The translations under genes were made by a program, and so were the position numbers. A DNA stretch of 64,000 nucleotides, taken from the NCBI RefSeq assembly GCF_009730915.1, contig NC_052475.1, positions 29,821,016 through 29,885,015 on the forward strand, in the 5' to 3' direction. The notes beneath the pieces were generated by a model, which worked only from the letters and a program-made list of their open reading frames with translations, made no database searches and was not told the DNA's origin. This DNA is from Dioscorea cayenensis subsp. rotundata (Eukaryota; Streptophyta; Magnoliopsida; Dioscoreales; Dioscoreaceae). Positions 54,201 through 64,000 of the stretch are shown here, in pieces. Within the stretch, counting starts at the first letter, position 1; every line of letters begins with the position of its first letter.

Positions 54201-55260
54201 TGAGCAAGGCTATAAAAAGACTACTTCTGATCATTGTGTCTTTGTGAGCAAGTTTCTTTCGATGGTGATTTTATTATCTTGCTATTGTATGTTGATGACA
54301 TACTTATTGTTGGGGAAAGATTTTTCTAAAATTGACGAGGGTTAAAGAAAGCGACTCGACAACTCATTTGCTATGAAAGATTTGGGATCAGCAAAGCAGA
54401 TATTGGGTATTAGTATTGTGCGTGATAGAAAAGAGAAGAAGCTTTGGATGTCTCAAAAGAAATATATTGAGAAGGTCTTTGGAGAGGGTTCGACATGGGA
54501 GCGTCTAAGTGCGTAAGCACTCCTCTGGCGACATTTCAAGCGAGTGTTAGTTAGAGTCCTTCAGGCTGAGACCGAGAAGGTTGACATGGAAAGTGTTCCT
54601 TATGCATCTGTCGTTGGGAGTTTAATGTATGCCATGGTGTGTACTAGACACGACATTGCTTATCTTTGCTAGCAATGTTAGCGATTTCTCTCAAATCGGG
54701 TAGAGAGCATTGGAATGCGGTGAAATGGATTATGAGGGTATCTTAAGGGAACTTCGAGACTTGAATCTTTGTTTTTGGTGGTGAGAAGCTTGTGCTTGTC
54801 GGTTATCTGATTACGATATGGTGGAGGCGTTGATTCTAGAAAGTCCACTTGAGGTATTTGATCAAGTTTGCGAGGGAGTTGTGGCTGGCGATCTAGATTG
54901 CAAAAGTGTGTTGCATTGTCCTGGCGGGGCGGAGTTCATTGCCATCACGAGCACGCAAGGAATTGCTTTGGCTTAAAAAGTTCTTGCTTGAACTTGGCTA
55001 TACACAAGAGAGTCGTCTTATATTGTGATAGTCAAGTGCGGGTTTATCTTGCCAAGAATCAAACCTTTCATTCCAACTCAAAACACATTGATGTGAGGTA
55101 TCATTGGATACGAGATGCATTGGATGCGAAGTTGTTGGAGTTGGCTAAAGTTCATACTGAGATGACAATGGTCGCGACATGTTGACAAAGACTTTGCCAA
55201 GAGGAAGTTTGAGGTTTGTCGTATGATCGTCGGGATGGCGGTCAGCCTCCACATAGTCGT

Positions 55261-55271
55261 GAGGGGAGATA
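55261..55271 (+). other. polypurine tract of the copia element
   Basis: gaggggagata directly precedes the right LTR. Confidence 0.75.
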
Positions 55272-55916
55272 TGTTGGGTATTGGGCTCCCGTCCTATGTG
55301 GAGAAAAGCCCAAATGGTCCAAGCCCATTAGGGTTCACTTTATTAAGTGTTTTCCATCATATTAGGGTAAAGAGAATGAAAAAAATCTGGGGATATAGCC
55401 GCATAAAGATAAAAAGCAGCAGATTTTCGCAGGGGTTCGGATTTGACAGGAGTAGCAAATTCAAGTTTGGTGTTTGGAGGGGTCAAACAATGTCCGATTG
55501 AGCTGAAATTTGGTGGGCACGTTCGGGACTTGCGAGCTTGATTTCCACCAGACGGTTTGTGATTTGGATTCTCCTAGCTCAAGATATGAGGGTCAAAAGC
55601 AAAGCTTCTGAGAATATTTCTTTTGTTTCCAATATAGCTTGTTTTAGCTATTGTTTTTGAGTCAAGTTGTATTTTTTTATTTATGCTCATTCTTGAGACT
55701 CTCTTGTACCCTGAATTTGATTATAGTGGAGCTTGGATTGGTCAAGATTGACCCAGTGGTTTTTCACCCTTGATTTAAGGGTTTTCCACGTAAAAATTTG
55801 GTGTCTTGTGTGATTGCTGATTTTTAGTCTCATTAGGGTTGCTCTCCTTCATCTAGCAAGTCTGGGGATTGTTTATTTGTTTACAATCTATTGAGATTGT
55901 TGCTTAATTCCCATCA
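55272..55916 (+). repeat. 3' LTR of the copia element
   Basis: 645 bases, the partner of 50554-51187. It ends about 230 bases upstream of the TATA box of the USP gene. Confidence 0.9.
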
Positions 55917-56149
55917 ATTTTGTTTGATTAATTTCCTTCCATCCTTTTCATACTAAGCCATATAATTTATTAAGAACGCTTGAGAAGAGTCTGAAAGTTC
56001 CGCGAAAGTAATAGATCTTGATCTTGCCTAGAAGAATCTAGTTAAACTACTTGTCTTGATGCCATTGATAAAGCTACACAAGGAATAAATTCAATAACAG
56101 CAGAGCATATCATTGCATGTGGCTCACCTAATGTTATCCTCTTCACTCT

Positions 56150-56157
56150 TATAAATA
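56150..56157 (+). promoter_or_regulatory. TATA box of the USP gene
   Basis: TATAAATA lies 73 bases upstream of the ATG at 56223. Confidence 0.7.
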
Positions 56158-56222
56158 GCAAAAAAAATCAAATAAATTTCTTATTCTTTCATTTATGTTT
56201 TATTATCTACTTAAATTTAGAG

Positions 56223-57112
56223 ATGTCGAGAAATCAAATAGTTGGTGTTGGCATGGATTACTCTCCGATGAGCAAATTGGCGGTCCGATGGGCAGTTGAG
56301 AACTTTGTCAATATCGGTGATCGTTTTGTTGTGATTCATGTTTCTTCTAAGTTTGATCATCCTCAAAAGAATTTGTGGGAGAACTCCGGTTCACGTATAA
56401 CTACATCTATACATTATTTATTTATTTATTTTAATGATTTTGTATTAAGATATTGAAGTTCTTATTGGTGAATTATGATTGGATCAATGATATCAGCATT
56501 GATACCCCTTGATGAATTTAAGGAGATGAACGTGTCAAAACATTATGGGGTGAACAAGGATCAAGAGATTTTGGATATGTTGGACACTGCCTCCAAGACT
56601 AGAAAGGTACTCCATTAAGCTACTTCTTAATTATTTATTTATTTATTTATTTTAAATAATTAAATATGATAATTTTTACTGGAAGTAGATAATAAAAATT
56701 ACTTTTTAAAATTTTTGGTCGATGCTCATATTTGTTGAGTACACTCTTTTCTTTAATTATTAATATGAATACATCATGTATGATATATAATTTTTTTTTT
56801 TTAATTTGATAAAAGGTGATAGTGTTTTTCAAGATATATTGGGGGGATCCAAGGCTTAAGCTCTGTGAAGCAGTGGAGGATCTCAAGCTGAACTCTCTTG
56901 TAGTTGGTAGTAGGGGTTTAGGTGTGCTCAAAAGGTAACTTCTAATTATCTAAAAATTTATTAAAAAAATAAAATATTAAATATTAACTTTTTTTTAATT
57001 TTGTTAATAATTTTAACACAGGGTTTTATTAGGGAGTGTCAGCGATTACATAGTCACACATGCAACTTGCCCGGTGACAGTGGTTAAAGGATCTTTGAAG
57101 TTGAAATCCTAA
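56223..57112 (+). CDS. universal stress protein (USP/UspA family)
   Basis: Four exons, 56223-56394, 56497-56606, 56816-56934 and 57022-57112, join with matching phases to give 163 residues, the normal length for a single-domain plant USP. It starts [20 protein letters not shown]. The first strand (IVGVGMDYS) and the RWAVENF helix are typical of the fold. The C-terminal nucleotide-loop signature is present: [20 protein letters not shown] follows the G-x2-G-x9-G-S pattern, and the protein ends [16 protein letters not shown]. It is probably a cytosolic ATP-binding stress protein; no specific role can be read from the sequence. The 3' LTR of a copia element lies about 230 bases upstream of its TATA box in the same orientation, so the element may affect its expression. 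Confidence 0.92.
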
Positions 57113-57510
57113 ATTTTGTATTTGAGAGTATAAAACTTTTATACAAAGTGATGTAGTTATATGAAAATAGTACAAGCTGATGTAGGTATGTATAAAATAA
57201 ATGCAATAAAAGACTATCTAGTCATGAATAGCCAATGATTGTTTTAAGAAAACCATATATGATAAAAGCTTGCGTGCAAGTTTAATAAGCATACATACGA
57301 TATGATTAAAAAAAAAAAATCTTAGACAATACCTTTTTAATAAAAAATTGGGTCAATTGGGAAAATTGCATTTTACTGTGTCAACCTCCAAGAATAAATA
57401 ATTTTAAAATTTTTCATAACAAAACCAAGAAAAAAATCATAAAATTACTCATTATTTCTCTATCATACAATTATGATGTGAAATAAATATAATTATATAT
57501 ATATATATAT

Positions 57511-57720
57511 GAGGGGTGGTATTTAGAATGTCATAAATTTAAAAACCTAGAGACGTTTCATAACAATTGTTAGATTATCATCTAATGGTTGTTGTTTTAT
57601 TATAAATATAACTCCAGAGGTGTGGTTATCACTAATCTCATCTCCAGAGTTAGTAATGAAACAACAGTTATTAGATAAATAATCTGTAATCTGTTGTAAA
57701 GATGTTTTTAAATTCATTTT
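57511..57720. mobile_element. diverged MITE-like element
   Basis: It follows a TA run, begins gaggggtggtatttagaatg, and contains gagacgtttcataac and a mirror-like core, attgttagattatcatctaatggttg (shortened: gttagattatcatctaatgg). Layout resembles the element at 22408-22667, but the ends are not well defined. It lies between the USP and NPF genes. Confidence 0.4.
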
Positions 57721-57785
57721 CTGAGAATATGTTTAGAAAATATATTATCTATATATATTTAATAAAGTGGATAGATCATGTGTGA

Positions 57786-57818
<33 letters not shown>

Positions 57819-58063
57819 CCATCAGCAATTCATTGTGAGGTAGTGCACAATATAATTATATTTTCCTCCATTTTTTTATCACAAATTTTTCCCACCCAAA
57901 AATATATATATATATAAAAAAAAAGTAATTTGAGCATTGTGTATGATAGAACTTGTGATGGCAACTTAAAAAAAAAAATACATAATTTATTTCTCCAAAA
58001 ACATGGAAACATGTGTTTGGGTGTTGACTTGAGGAGCTTCCTTGTGGTTGGTTCTGCAAATCC

Positions 58064-60678
58064 ATGGGTTCTGAGGAGGGCTTGGAGCAGAGCTTGTTGT
58101 CAGAAGACCAGCACATACAGGTCTATCTATGTTCTCAGCCAATCTCTTTTAAGAGTTTTTTACTTGTTTGTGTGGTGAATGAAGGTCTTGGATTTCATCT
58201 TTTTCTAAGTGTTCATGTTTGTCTGTGAAAATAAGTCTAGATTTTTAAGCAAGTTGTTGGCTTTCAGTATGTGTGGCAAATCACTGGATTTTGAAGAACA
58301 AGAAAGGATTTTGAACCAATTTGTTGTTCATTATTATATGATAGTGTTTGTGTTTGAATATCATATATCACTCGAGTGAAACTGTCAATAGTTTCCTATT
58401 TGACTTTGTTCAGGGTTTCTTGAAATTGAGGTTTGGGGGCATTTATTATATGATGCAGAACTAGTGTTTGAAAGAATTCTTGTGCTGTTCATGCCAAGGG
58501 TGTGTGTTTATTTATTTATTTATCTATTTCTCTTTTGATGATATCATCAGATAGTTTTCATGGATGAAGGCTTGAACAAACATTTTGCAACTCCGTTCAT
58601 TATGCATTTTCCTTTTGGGTTAGGACCGTTCAGATTTTTTTTTTGCCGAGGAGATGAATATCTTGATGCAATTTGGAACTGGAATAAGAATGTTAATTTT
58701 ACTGTGATCATCATACTTGGATGTACAGAATGAAATTTGCAGACCATGTTCTGGAGATGGATCAGTAGACATCAACGGGAATCCGGCCTTGAGACATCAC
58801 ACTGGAAACTGGAAATCATGTCTTTTCATTCTTGGTATAATTAGCAGGACTACATTATACTTTTTTACTACATAATCTTCAATCTAGATATAATCTCATC
58901 AAATGATATTGAAATTATATCACACAGGGACCGAATGCTGTGAACGATTGGCGTACTATGGGATAGTGAAAAATCTCGTCACTTATCTCATTACAAAGTT
59001 CCATGAAGGAAATGCTATTGCCGCGAGGAATGTTACTACTTGGCAAGGCACTTGCTATCTAACAACTTTGATCGGAGCTTCTATTGCAGATTCATACTTG
59101 GGAAGGTTCAAGACCATAGCTGTTTTTTCAACAATCTACCTCATAGTAAGTTTAAGAAATCATCTACACTAAATTAAGAATAGATTTTATCGGCTAATGA
59201 TCTTTTCTTTCTTCCCATTTTTTGTATGTGCTTAAGGGAATGCTCATACTGACTCTTTCGGCATCAGTTCCTGCTTTAAAGCCTCCTTCATGTGTTGGAA
59301 TTGCTTGCCTGGATGCAAGCACAGCACAATATGCCATTTTCTTTATTGGTCTCTATTTGATAGCACTAGGTACCGGTGGCATCAAACCTTGTGTATCATC
59401 GTTCGGAGCTGACCAGTTTGATGATACTGATCCTTTGGAAAGAGTGAGCAAAGGCTCATACTTCAACTGGTATTACTTTTCCATCAACATTGGTTCTCTC
59501 ATTAGCGGGACTTTGCTTGTGTGGATACAAGACAATTATGGATGGGGCTTGGGCTTCGGCATTCCTACAGTTTTCATGGCATTAGCCATTCTAAGCTTTT
59601 TCTCTGGCACCACTGTATACAGATTTCAGAAACCTGGGGGAAGCCCTTTTACAAGAAATTTCCAAGTTATTGTTGCATCTATTCGCAAATGGTACATTGC
59701 CGTCCCTCATGATAGTTCTTTCCTTTTTGAACTACCAAATGCAACTGCAGGACTAAATGAAATTCGAAAATTGAAGCACTCTTCTACATACAAGTACTTT
59801 TCCAACTTCTCTCAATTTTTTTTTTCTTATCATCATTGTAGAACATGACACAGATTGACAGATTCCTCGACAAGGCTGCTACTATTTGCAATCTTGATGT
59901 GAAGTTTGAGAACTCTCTAGATCCCTGGAGGCTATGCACAGTCACTCAAGTTGAAGAGCTGAAGATATTACTGCGAATGTTCCCAATATTGGCCACAGGC
60001 ATTATGTTCTCTGCTATTTATGCTCAGAATTCATCGATGTTTCTCGAACAAGGGATGGCTCTAGACAAAAGAATCGGCTCATTTACAATTCCCCCGGCCA
60101 CATTATCTAGCTTCGACGTAATCAGTGTGATCATATGGGTGCCTATATACGACAAGCTTCTCATTCCAATTGCCCGGAGACTCACAAGAAATGAAAGAGG
60201 GATCTCACAACTACAAAGAATCGGTATCGGTCTATTCATATCAATTCTCACAGTTACCGCAGCTGCATTAGTCGAAACAAAACGTTTACAGATTGCAAAA
60301 GCCGAAGGCATTGTACATGAAAAGGTTACGGTACCAATGAGCATTCTTTGGCAAATTCCTCAGTATTCCTTGGCAGGATTATCTGAAGTATTTATTTGCA
60401 TCGGTCATCTTGAATTCTTCTATGATCAGGCTCCTGATAATTTGAGAAGTCTTTGTACTGCTCTTACTCTTGTTCTTGTTGCATTAGGAAGTTACTTGAG
60501 TTCACTGATCCTCAGCATTGTAATGCTGATCACCACAAGACGAGGAAATCCTGGATGGATTCCTGATAATTTGAATGAAGGTCATCTTGATCGATTCTTC
60601 TGGCTTCTTGCTGGCCTTAGTTTTTTGAATCTTATGGTTTATGTTCACTATGCCATGAAGTATAAACACAAGATGTAA
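58064..60678 (+). CDS. NPF8-type (PTR) di-/tripeptide transporter
   Basis: A proton-coupled membrane transporter of the NRT1/PTR family. Five exons, 58064-58120, 58729-58834, 58928-59145, 59237-59793 and 59862-60678, give 584 residues, the usual length. Exon 1 is short ([19 protein letters not shown]). Exon 2 has [20 protein letters not shown], typical of the clade. The proton-coupling ExxER motif is [11 protein letters not shown] (about 57-67), followed by [70 protein letters not shown] and [15 protein letters not shown]. About 12 membrane helices are expected from the family. The fourth intron is only 68 bases. Its acceptor is the third AG near the start of the downstream ORF, which restores YKFLDKAAT in frame. 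Known NPF8 members carry di- and tripeptides; the substrate here is inferred. Confidence 0.92.
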
Positions 60679-61341
60679 GAAAATGTTTCAGTTCAGTTTT
60701 TCAGTTTCCCAAATGTACAATGACAATGTTGTTATTCTTTGTCTATCATTTTGCAAATTCATATTGCATTGGCTCTGATACTATGATTTATAATAAAGCC
60801 ATTTTTAATTTTATTATTTTTTTGTTTAAGAAACTGATCTTAACTTTTAAGGTGTTCTTTTTCTTGTGAATATATACTTATAAAAATTCTCCAATTTTTT
60901 TTATGTGTAACAGATATTGAAGGTATTTCTAAACAATTAATATTTTACATATAGCTATATAGGTTTTTGGTATTATGTAAATAATTTTATTTTTCAAAAA
61001 TATATTTATGTGCAAGCTATTACATTTATGTTCCTAATAAAAATACTTAGAAGAATATTGTGTTTTTTATTTTTTTTTATTTTATATTATTTAATTTTAT
61101 AATAATATAAAAAAAATCACCGCATATCTTATTTATGTCTCAATCACACAAAACGTAAATTTTTATAATATATATATATATATATATAAACATCATAAAA
61201 AAAAAATTATATAAAAAAAAAAGCACAAAATGAATCAATATAATATATATGTCTAATTAGAAAATTGTAAATAATAGCACACGATCATCTCTTCTGATTT
61301 CTCTTCTTCACTCTGATGAGACCACGAATCTCGAAGTCCAA
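60679..61341. other. intergenic between NPF and PPR genes
   Basis: NPF 3' end and AT-rich spacer with short (TA)n runs. No other gene is seen. Confidence 0.5.
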
Positions 61342-64000
61342 ATGGCACTCGCTTCTTCATCCTCCTCGTCGGCGTGGTTTCCACTCCTCCGCACCGCCAC
61401 CTTCTCCGGCGACCTCTATCTCGGAAAGCTCACTCACGCCCGCATCATCATCTCCGGCGTCCTTCCGGACGTCTTCCTCTCCAACAACCTTATCACTCTT
61501 TACTCGCGATGCAACTCTTTGCACGACGCCCGCAGCGTGTTCGACCAAATGCCCCACAGAGACTTCGTCTCCTTCAACTCCCTTCTCTCCGCGTACGCTC
61601 TCCACAACCACTTCCTCCCTGCCCTCCATCTCCTCCGCCTCATGCTTCGCTGCTCTCCATCGCTGCCGACCTCTCTTTCTCTCTCTCCTGTTCTCAAGCT
61701 CTGCTCTTTGTCTCCTGACTTCCTCCCGTCCTCGCTCTCCATCCATTCTCTTGCCGTGCGTTCAGGCCTTGAGTCTGACTTCATTGTGTCTAGCTCTTTC
61801 ATCAATGTGTATTCAAAGAATGGCCTTGTTGTTGATGCTCGGAGAGTGTTCGACGTCATGCCTTATAGAGATGTGGTGTTGTGGAATGTCATGATCAAAG
61901 GGTACGTTCAGATGGGATTGCATAAAGATGCGTTCTTGATGTTCTCGGAGTTGCACCGGAGTGAAAGTCTCCAGGCAGACGACTTCAGTGTGCAGTGTGT
62001 GCTTGAGGGAGGAGAACCAAGTAGTTTTGTCGAGCAAGTTCGGTCATTTGGCTTGAAAAAGTGTTTGTTAAGTGATGCCATTGATGTTATCAGTTGGAAT
62101 AAGAAAATGTCAGGGAATTCGAAGGCCGGTGAGCTTATGGCTGTCATTGATTGTTTTGTGAGCATGAGAAGGTTAGATGTGGGGTACGACAATGTTACAT
62201 TTGTTATTGCTATCAGTGCAGTTGCAAGATTTGAGGGTGTTGATGTTGGAAGGCAGATACATGGATTGGTTTTGAAACATGGATTTTGCAAAGACGTTTC
62301 GGTGTCAAACAGTCTTATTAATATGTATGCAAAGATGGGTATTTGGGATAGTGCAAAGAAGGTTTTTGAGGCGATGGAAGAGTTGGATCTTATTTCATGG
62401 AACTCAATGATATCCAGTAGTGTGCAGAATGGTTTCACGGATGAATCTGTTGTCTTTTTCTTGGACATGTTAAGGCATAGTGTTGTACCAGATCAGTTTA
62501 CAATGGCAAGCATCCTTCAGGCCTGCTCAGTGACTTCAAGAGAAGCAACTTTGCATGAAATGCTTCATTGTTATGCTTTGAAGACGGACTTAGTAAAGGA
62601 TGATTTTGTCCTGGCAGCATTGATCGATGTGTATTCAAAGAAGGGGAGCATGAAAGAAGCTGAGTTGCTTCTCAGAGAAATGGATTGGTTTGACATAGTT
62701 TCCTTTAATGCACTAATTGCTGGATATGTATCAAATAATGACGACATTGAGGCATTAGAACTCTTTTCATCGATGCAGAGAAATGGTGAAAAGGCTAATA
62801 ATTTCACTTTAGCTACAATTTTTAAGGCTTGCAGTGACTTGGTTGCCTTTGAAGAAGGTAGACAGATTCATGCTCATTCTGTGAAGCTTGGTTTGGATTC
62901 AGATTTGTGCGTTAGCAGTGGGATGTTAGACACGTATATCAAGTGTGGAAACATTGATGACGCATCAGCTGTGTTCAGTGAAATCCGTGAACCTGATGAT
63001 GTTGCATGGACAACGATGATCTCTGGATTTGTGGAGAATGGACAAGAGGACTGTGCTCTCAATCTATTCCATCAGATGAGGCGCTCAGGACCACCAGCCG
63101 ATGAGTTTATTCTGGCATCACTTGCCAAAGCTTGTTCCTGCCTCGCTGCATTGGAGCAAGGCAGGCAAATTCACGCAAATGCTATCAAGTTGGATCATGC
63201 ATTAGATACTTTTGTTGGAACCTCAATGATGGACATGTATGCTAAATGCGGGAACATCGATGATTCTTACCAGCTATTCAAAAGCATGAGTGTTAAAAGT
63301 ATCGCATCTTGGAATGTCATGGTGTTGGGTTTTGCACAACATGGCAATGGCAAACAAGCTTTAGATCTTTTCAGACAGATGATAGTTCATGGTGTTAGGC
63401 CAGATAAAATCACTTTTATCGCCGTTCTATCTGCTTGTAGCCATTCAGGATTAGTCTCTGAAGCTTATAAATATTTCAATTCAATGCAGACAGATTATGG
63501 CATCAAACCAGAGATAGAACACTACTCATGCTTGGTTGATGCTTTGGGCCGTGTTGGTCTTGTCAGTGAGGCAGAAAAGGTTATTGAAACGATGCCTTTC
63601 AATGCTTCCGCATCGATGTATAGAGCATTGCTTGGAGCTTGTAGGATTCAGGGAAACATGGATATTGGAAAGAAGGTAGCAACTAAGATACTTGAGTTGG
63701 AGCCATTTGATCCATCTGCATTTGTTCTTCTGTCTAATATATATGCAGCTGCAAATCAATGGGATAAAGTAAAAGACGCTCGGAAAAGGATGAAAGGCAG
63801 TAATGTGATGAAAGATCCTGGCTATAGCTGGATAGAATTGAAAAACAAAATGCATTTGTTTACTGTTGATGATAAATCTCACCCTGAAACTGCTGCCATT
63901 TACAATGAACTTGAAGATTTGATTAGAAGGATCAAAGATGAAGGCTATGTCCCAGATACTGAATTTGTATTGTTAGATGTTGAGGAAGAGGAGAAGGAGA
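61342..64000 (+). CDS. PLS-class PPR protein, DYW subgroup, cut by window edge
   Basis: An open frame from the ATG at 61342 (MALASSSSSSAWFPLLRTAT) runs 886 codons without a stop or intron to the right edge. It contains tandem pentatricopeptide repeats of the P-L-S type, with many recurring motifs such as LYSRCNSLHDARSVFDQMPH, SLINMYAKMGIWDSAKKVF, MMDMYAKCGNIDDSYQLF and GRQIHANAIKL. The C-terminal E-type region begins with ASASMYRALLGACRIQGN and continues to SWIELKNKMHLFTVDD and EGYVPDTEFVLLDVEEEEKE. The DYW deaminase-like domain should follow outside the window. Similarity to Arabidopsis At4g33170 (990 residues) is strong from memory, so roughly 100 residues are missing here. Such proteins bind organellar RNA, often at C-to-U editing sites; the target is unknown. 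An overlapping frame from 61316 and several antisense frames are shadows. Confidence 0.93.
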   Translation, partial: MALASSSSSSAWFPLLRTATFSGDLYLGKLTHARIIISGVLPDVFLSNNLITLYSRCNSLHDARSVFDQMPHRDFVSFNSLLSAYALHNHFLPALHLLRLMLRCSPSLPTSLSLSPVLKLCSLSPDFLPSSLSIHSLAVRSGLESDFIVSSSFINVYSKNGLVVDARRVFDVMPYRDVVLWNVMIKGYVQMGLHKDAFLMFSELHRSESLQADDFSVQCVLEGGEPSSFVEQVRSFGLKKCLLSDAIDVISWNKKMSGNSKAGELMAVIDCFVSMRRLDVGYDNVTFVIAISAVARFEGVDVGRQIHGLVLKHGFCKDVSVSNSLINMYAKMGIWDSAKKVFEAMEELDLISWNSMISSSVQNGFTDESVVFFLDMLRHSVVPDQFTMASILQACSVTSREATLHEMLHCYALKTDLVKDDFVLAALIDVYSKKGSMKEAELLLREMDWFDIVSFNALIAGYVSNNDDIEALELFSSMQRNGEKANNFTLATIFKACSDLVAFEEGRQIHAHSVKLGLDSDLCVSSGMLDTYIKCGNIDDASAVFSEIREPDDVAWTTMISGFVENGQEDCALNLFHQMRRSGPPADEFILASLAKACSCLAALEQGRQIHANAIKLDHALDTFVGTSMMDMYAKCGNIDDSYQLFKSMSVKSIASWNVMVLGFAQHGNGKQALDLFRQMIVHGVRPDKITFIAVLSACSHSGLVSEAYKYFNSMQTDYGIKPEIEHYSCLVDALGRVGLVSEAEKVIETMPFNASASMYRALLGACRIQGNMDIGKKVATKILELEPFDPSAFVLLSNIYAAANQWDKVKDARKRMKGSNVMKDPGYSWIELKNKMHLFTVDDKSHPETAAIYNELEDLIRRIKDEGYVPDTEFVLLDVEEEEKE

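Larger units (their letters stand above)
50554..55916 (+). mobile_element. Ty1/copia LTR retrotransposon, structurally whole, decayed
   Basis: A 5.36-kb element with two LTRs of about 640 bp, both starting TGTTGGGTATTGGG and ending CCCATCA. It is flanked by the five-base target duplication ATTTT (50549-50553 and 55917-55921). A primer-binding site of the initiator-Met type follows the left LTR, and a purine tract precedes the right one. Internal parts come in copia order: gag with a CCHC knuckle (about 51.25-52.06 kb), protease region (about 52.1-52.2 kb), integrase (about 52.65-53.1 kb and beyond), reverse transcriptase (about 53.7-54.4 kb, with SLYGLKQAPRQWYKKF) and RNase H (about 55.0-55.15 kb). 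The coding region is broken in well over ten places. The LTRs are still very similar, which suggests a fairly young insertion. Confidence 0.92.

Noticed and set aside
59222-59860. Apparent frameshift splitting the NPF transporter
   Set aside because: A GT-AG intron 59794-59861 with the third AG restores the frame and the conserved KFLDKAAT motif.
61316-61894. 192-residue Ser/Pro-rich frame and antisense Glu/Arg-rich frames at the start of the PPR gene
   Set aside because: They overlap the real PPR frame from 61342 in other frames and come from its GC-rich, codon-biased 5' part.

Overview
This window is nuclear DNA of a flowering plant. It is AT-rich, its genes are split by many GT-AG introns, and its proteins are plant families: a cyclic nucleotide-gated channel of the CNGC19/20 type, class III peroxidases, an R2R3-MYB, a universal stress protein, an NPF8-type peptide transporter and a PLS-DYW pentatricopeptide protein. 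LTR retrotransposons, an L1-type LINE, SINEs and small inverted-repeat elements fill the space between genes. A non-grass monocot is my weak guess; the sequence alone does not settle it.

Layout. 0.4-11.1 kb (+): a Bet1/BS14-type SNARE pseudogene cut off after its third coding exon, followed directly by a dolichol kinase (EVAN-type) pseudogene whose exon remnants stay in order but carry many small indels. 13.7-14.0 kb: a frameshifted SAUR gene. 15-18.5 kb (-): remains of a Ty1/copia element. 18.7-34.9 kb: a segmental duplication, with copy 1 at 18.7-23.4 kb and copy 2 at 27.5-34.9 kb. Each copy ends in a peroxidase gene on the minus strand. Copy 1 has lost an exon, copy 2 has lost the C-terminus, and a third peroxidase relic lies between them. 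Different mobile elements entered each copy after the duplication.

36.6-40.2 kb (-): an intact 12-exon CNGC gene of 726 codons. 40.6-44.1 kb: a probable inverted-repeat element carrying a 5'-truncated LINE with a clear target duplication. 47.1-48.0 kb (-): an intact three-exon MYB of the MYB52/54/56 group. 50.6-55.9 kb (+): a structurally complete but decayed Ty1/copia element with two LTRs and an ATTTT target duplication, lying just upstream of the intact four-exon USP gene (56.2-57.1 kb, +). 58.1-60.7 kb (+): an intact five-exon NPF8-like transporter. 61.3 kb to the right edge (+): an uninterrupted PPR gene that runs off the window.

The genes form no pathway or operon; this is an ordinary eukaryotic neighbourhood. 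I found no convincing new molecular system. The points most worth checking are the adjacent SNARE and dolichol kinase pseudogenes, the peroxidase cluster in which every copy is damaged differently, the LTR-like repeat family packed with inverted CTTACGGGC/GCCCGTAAG half-sites, and a 3' tail that seems to be shared by a LINE and several short elements.
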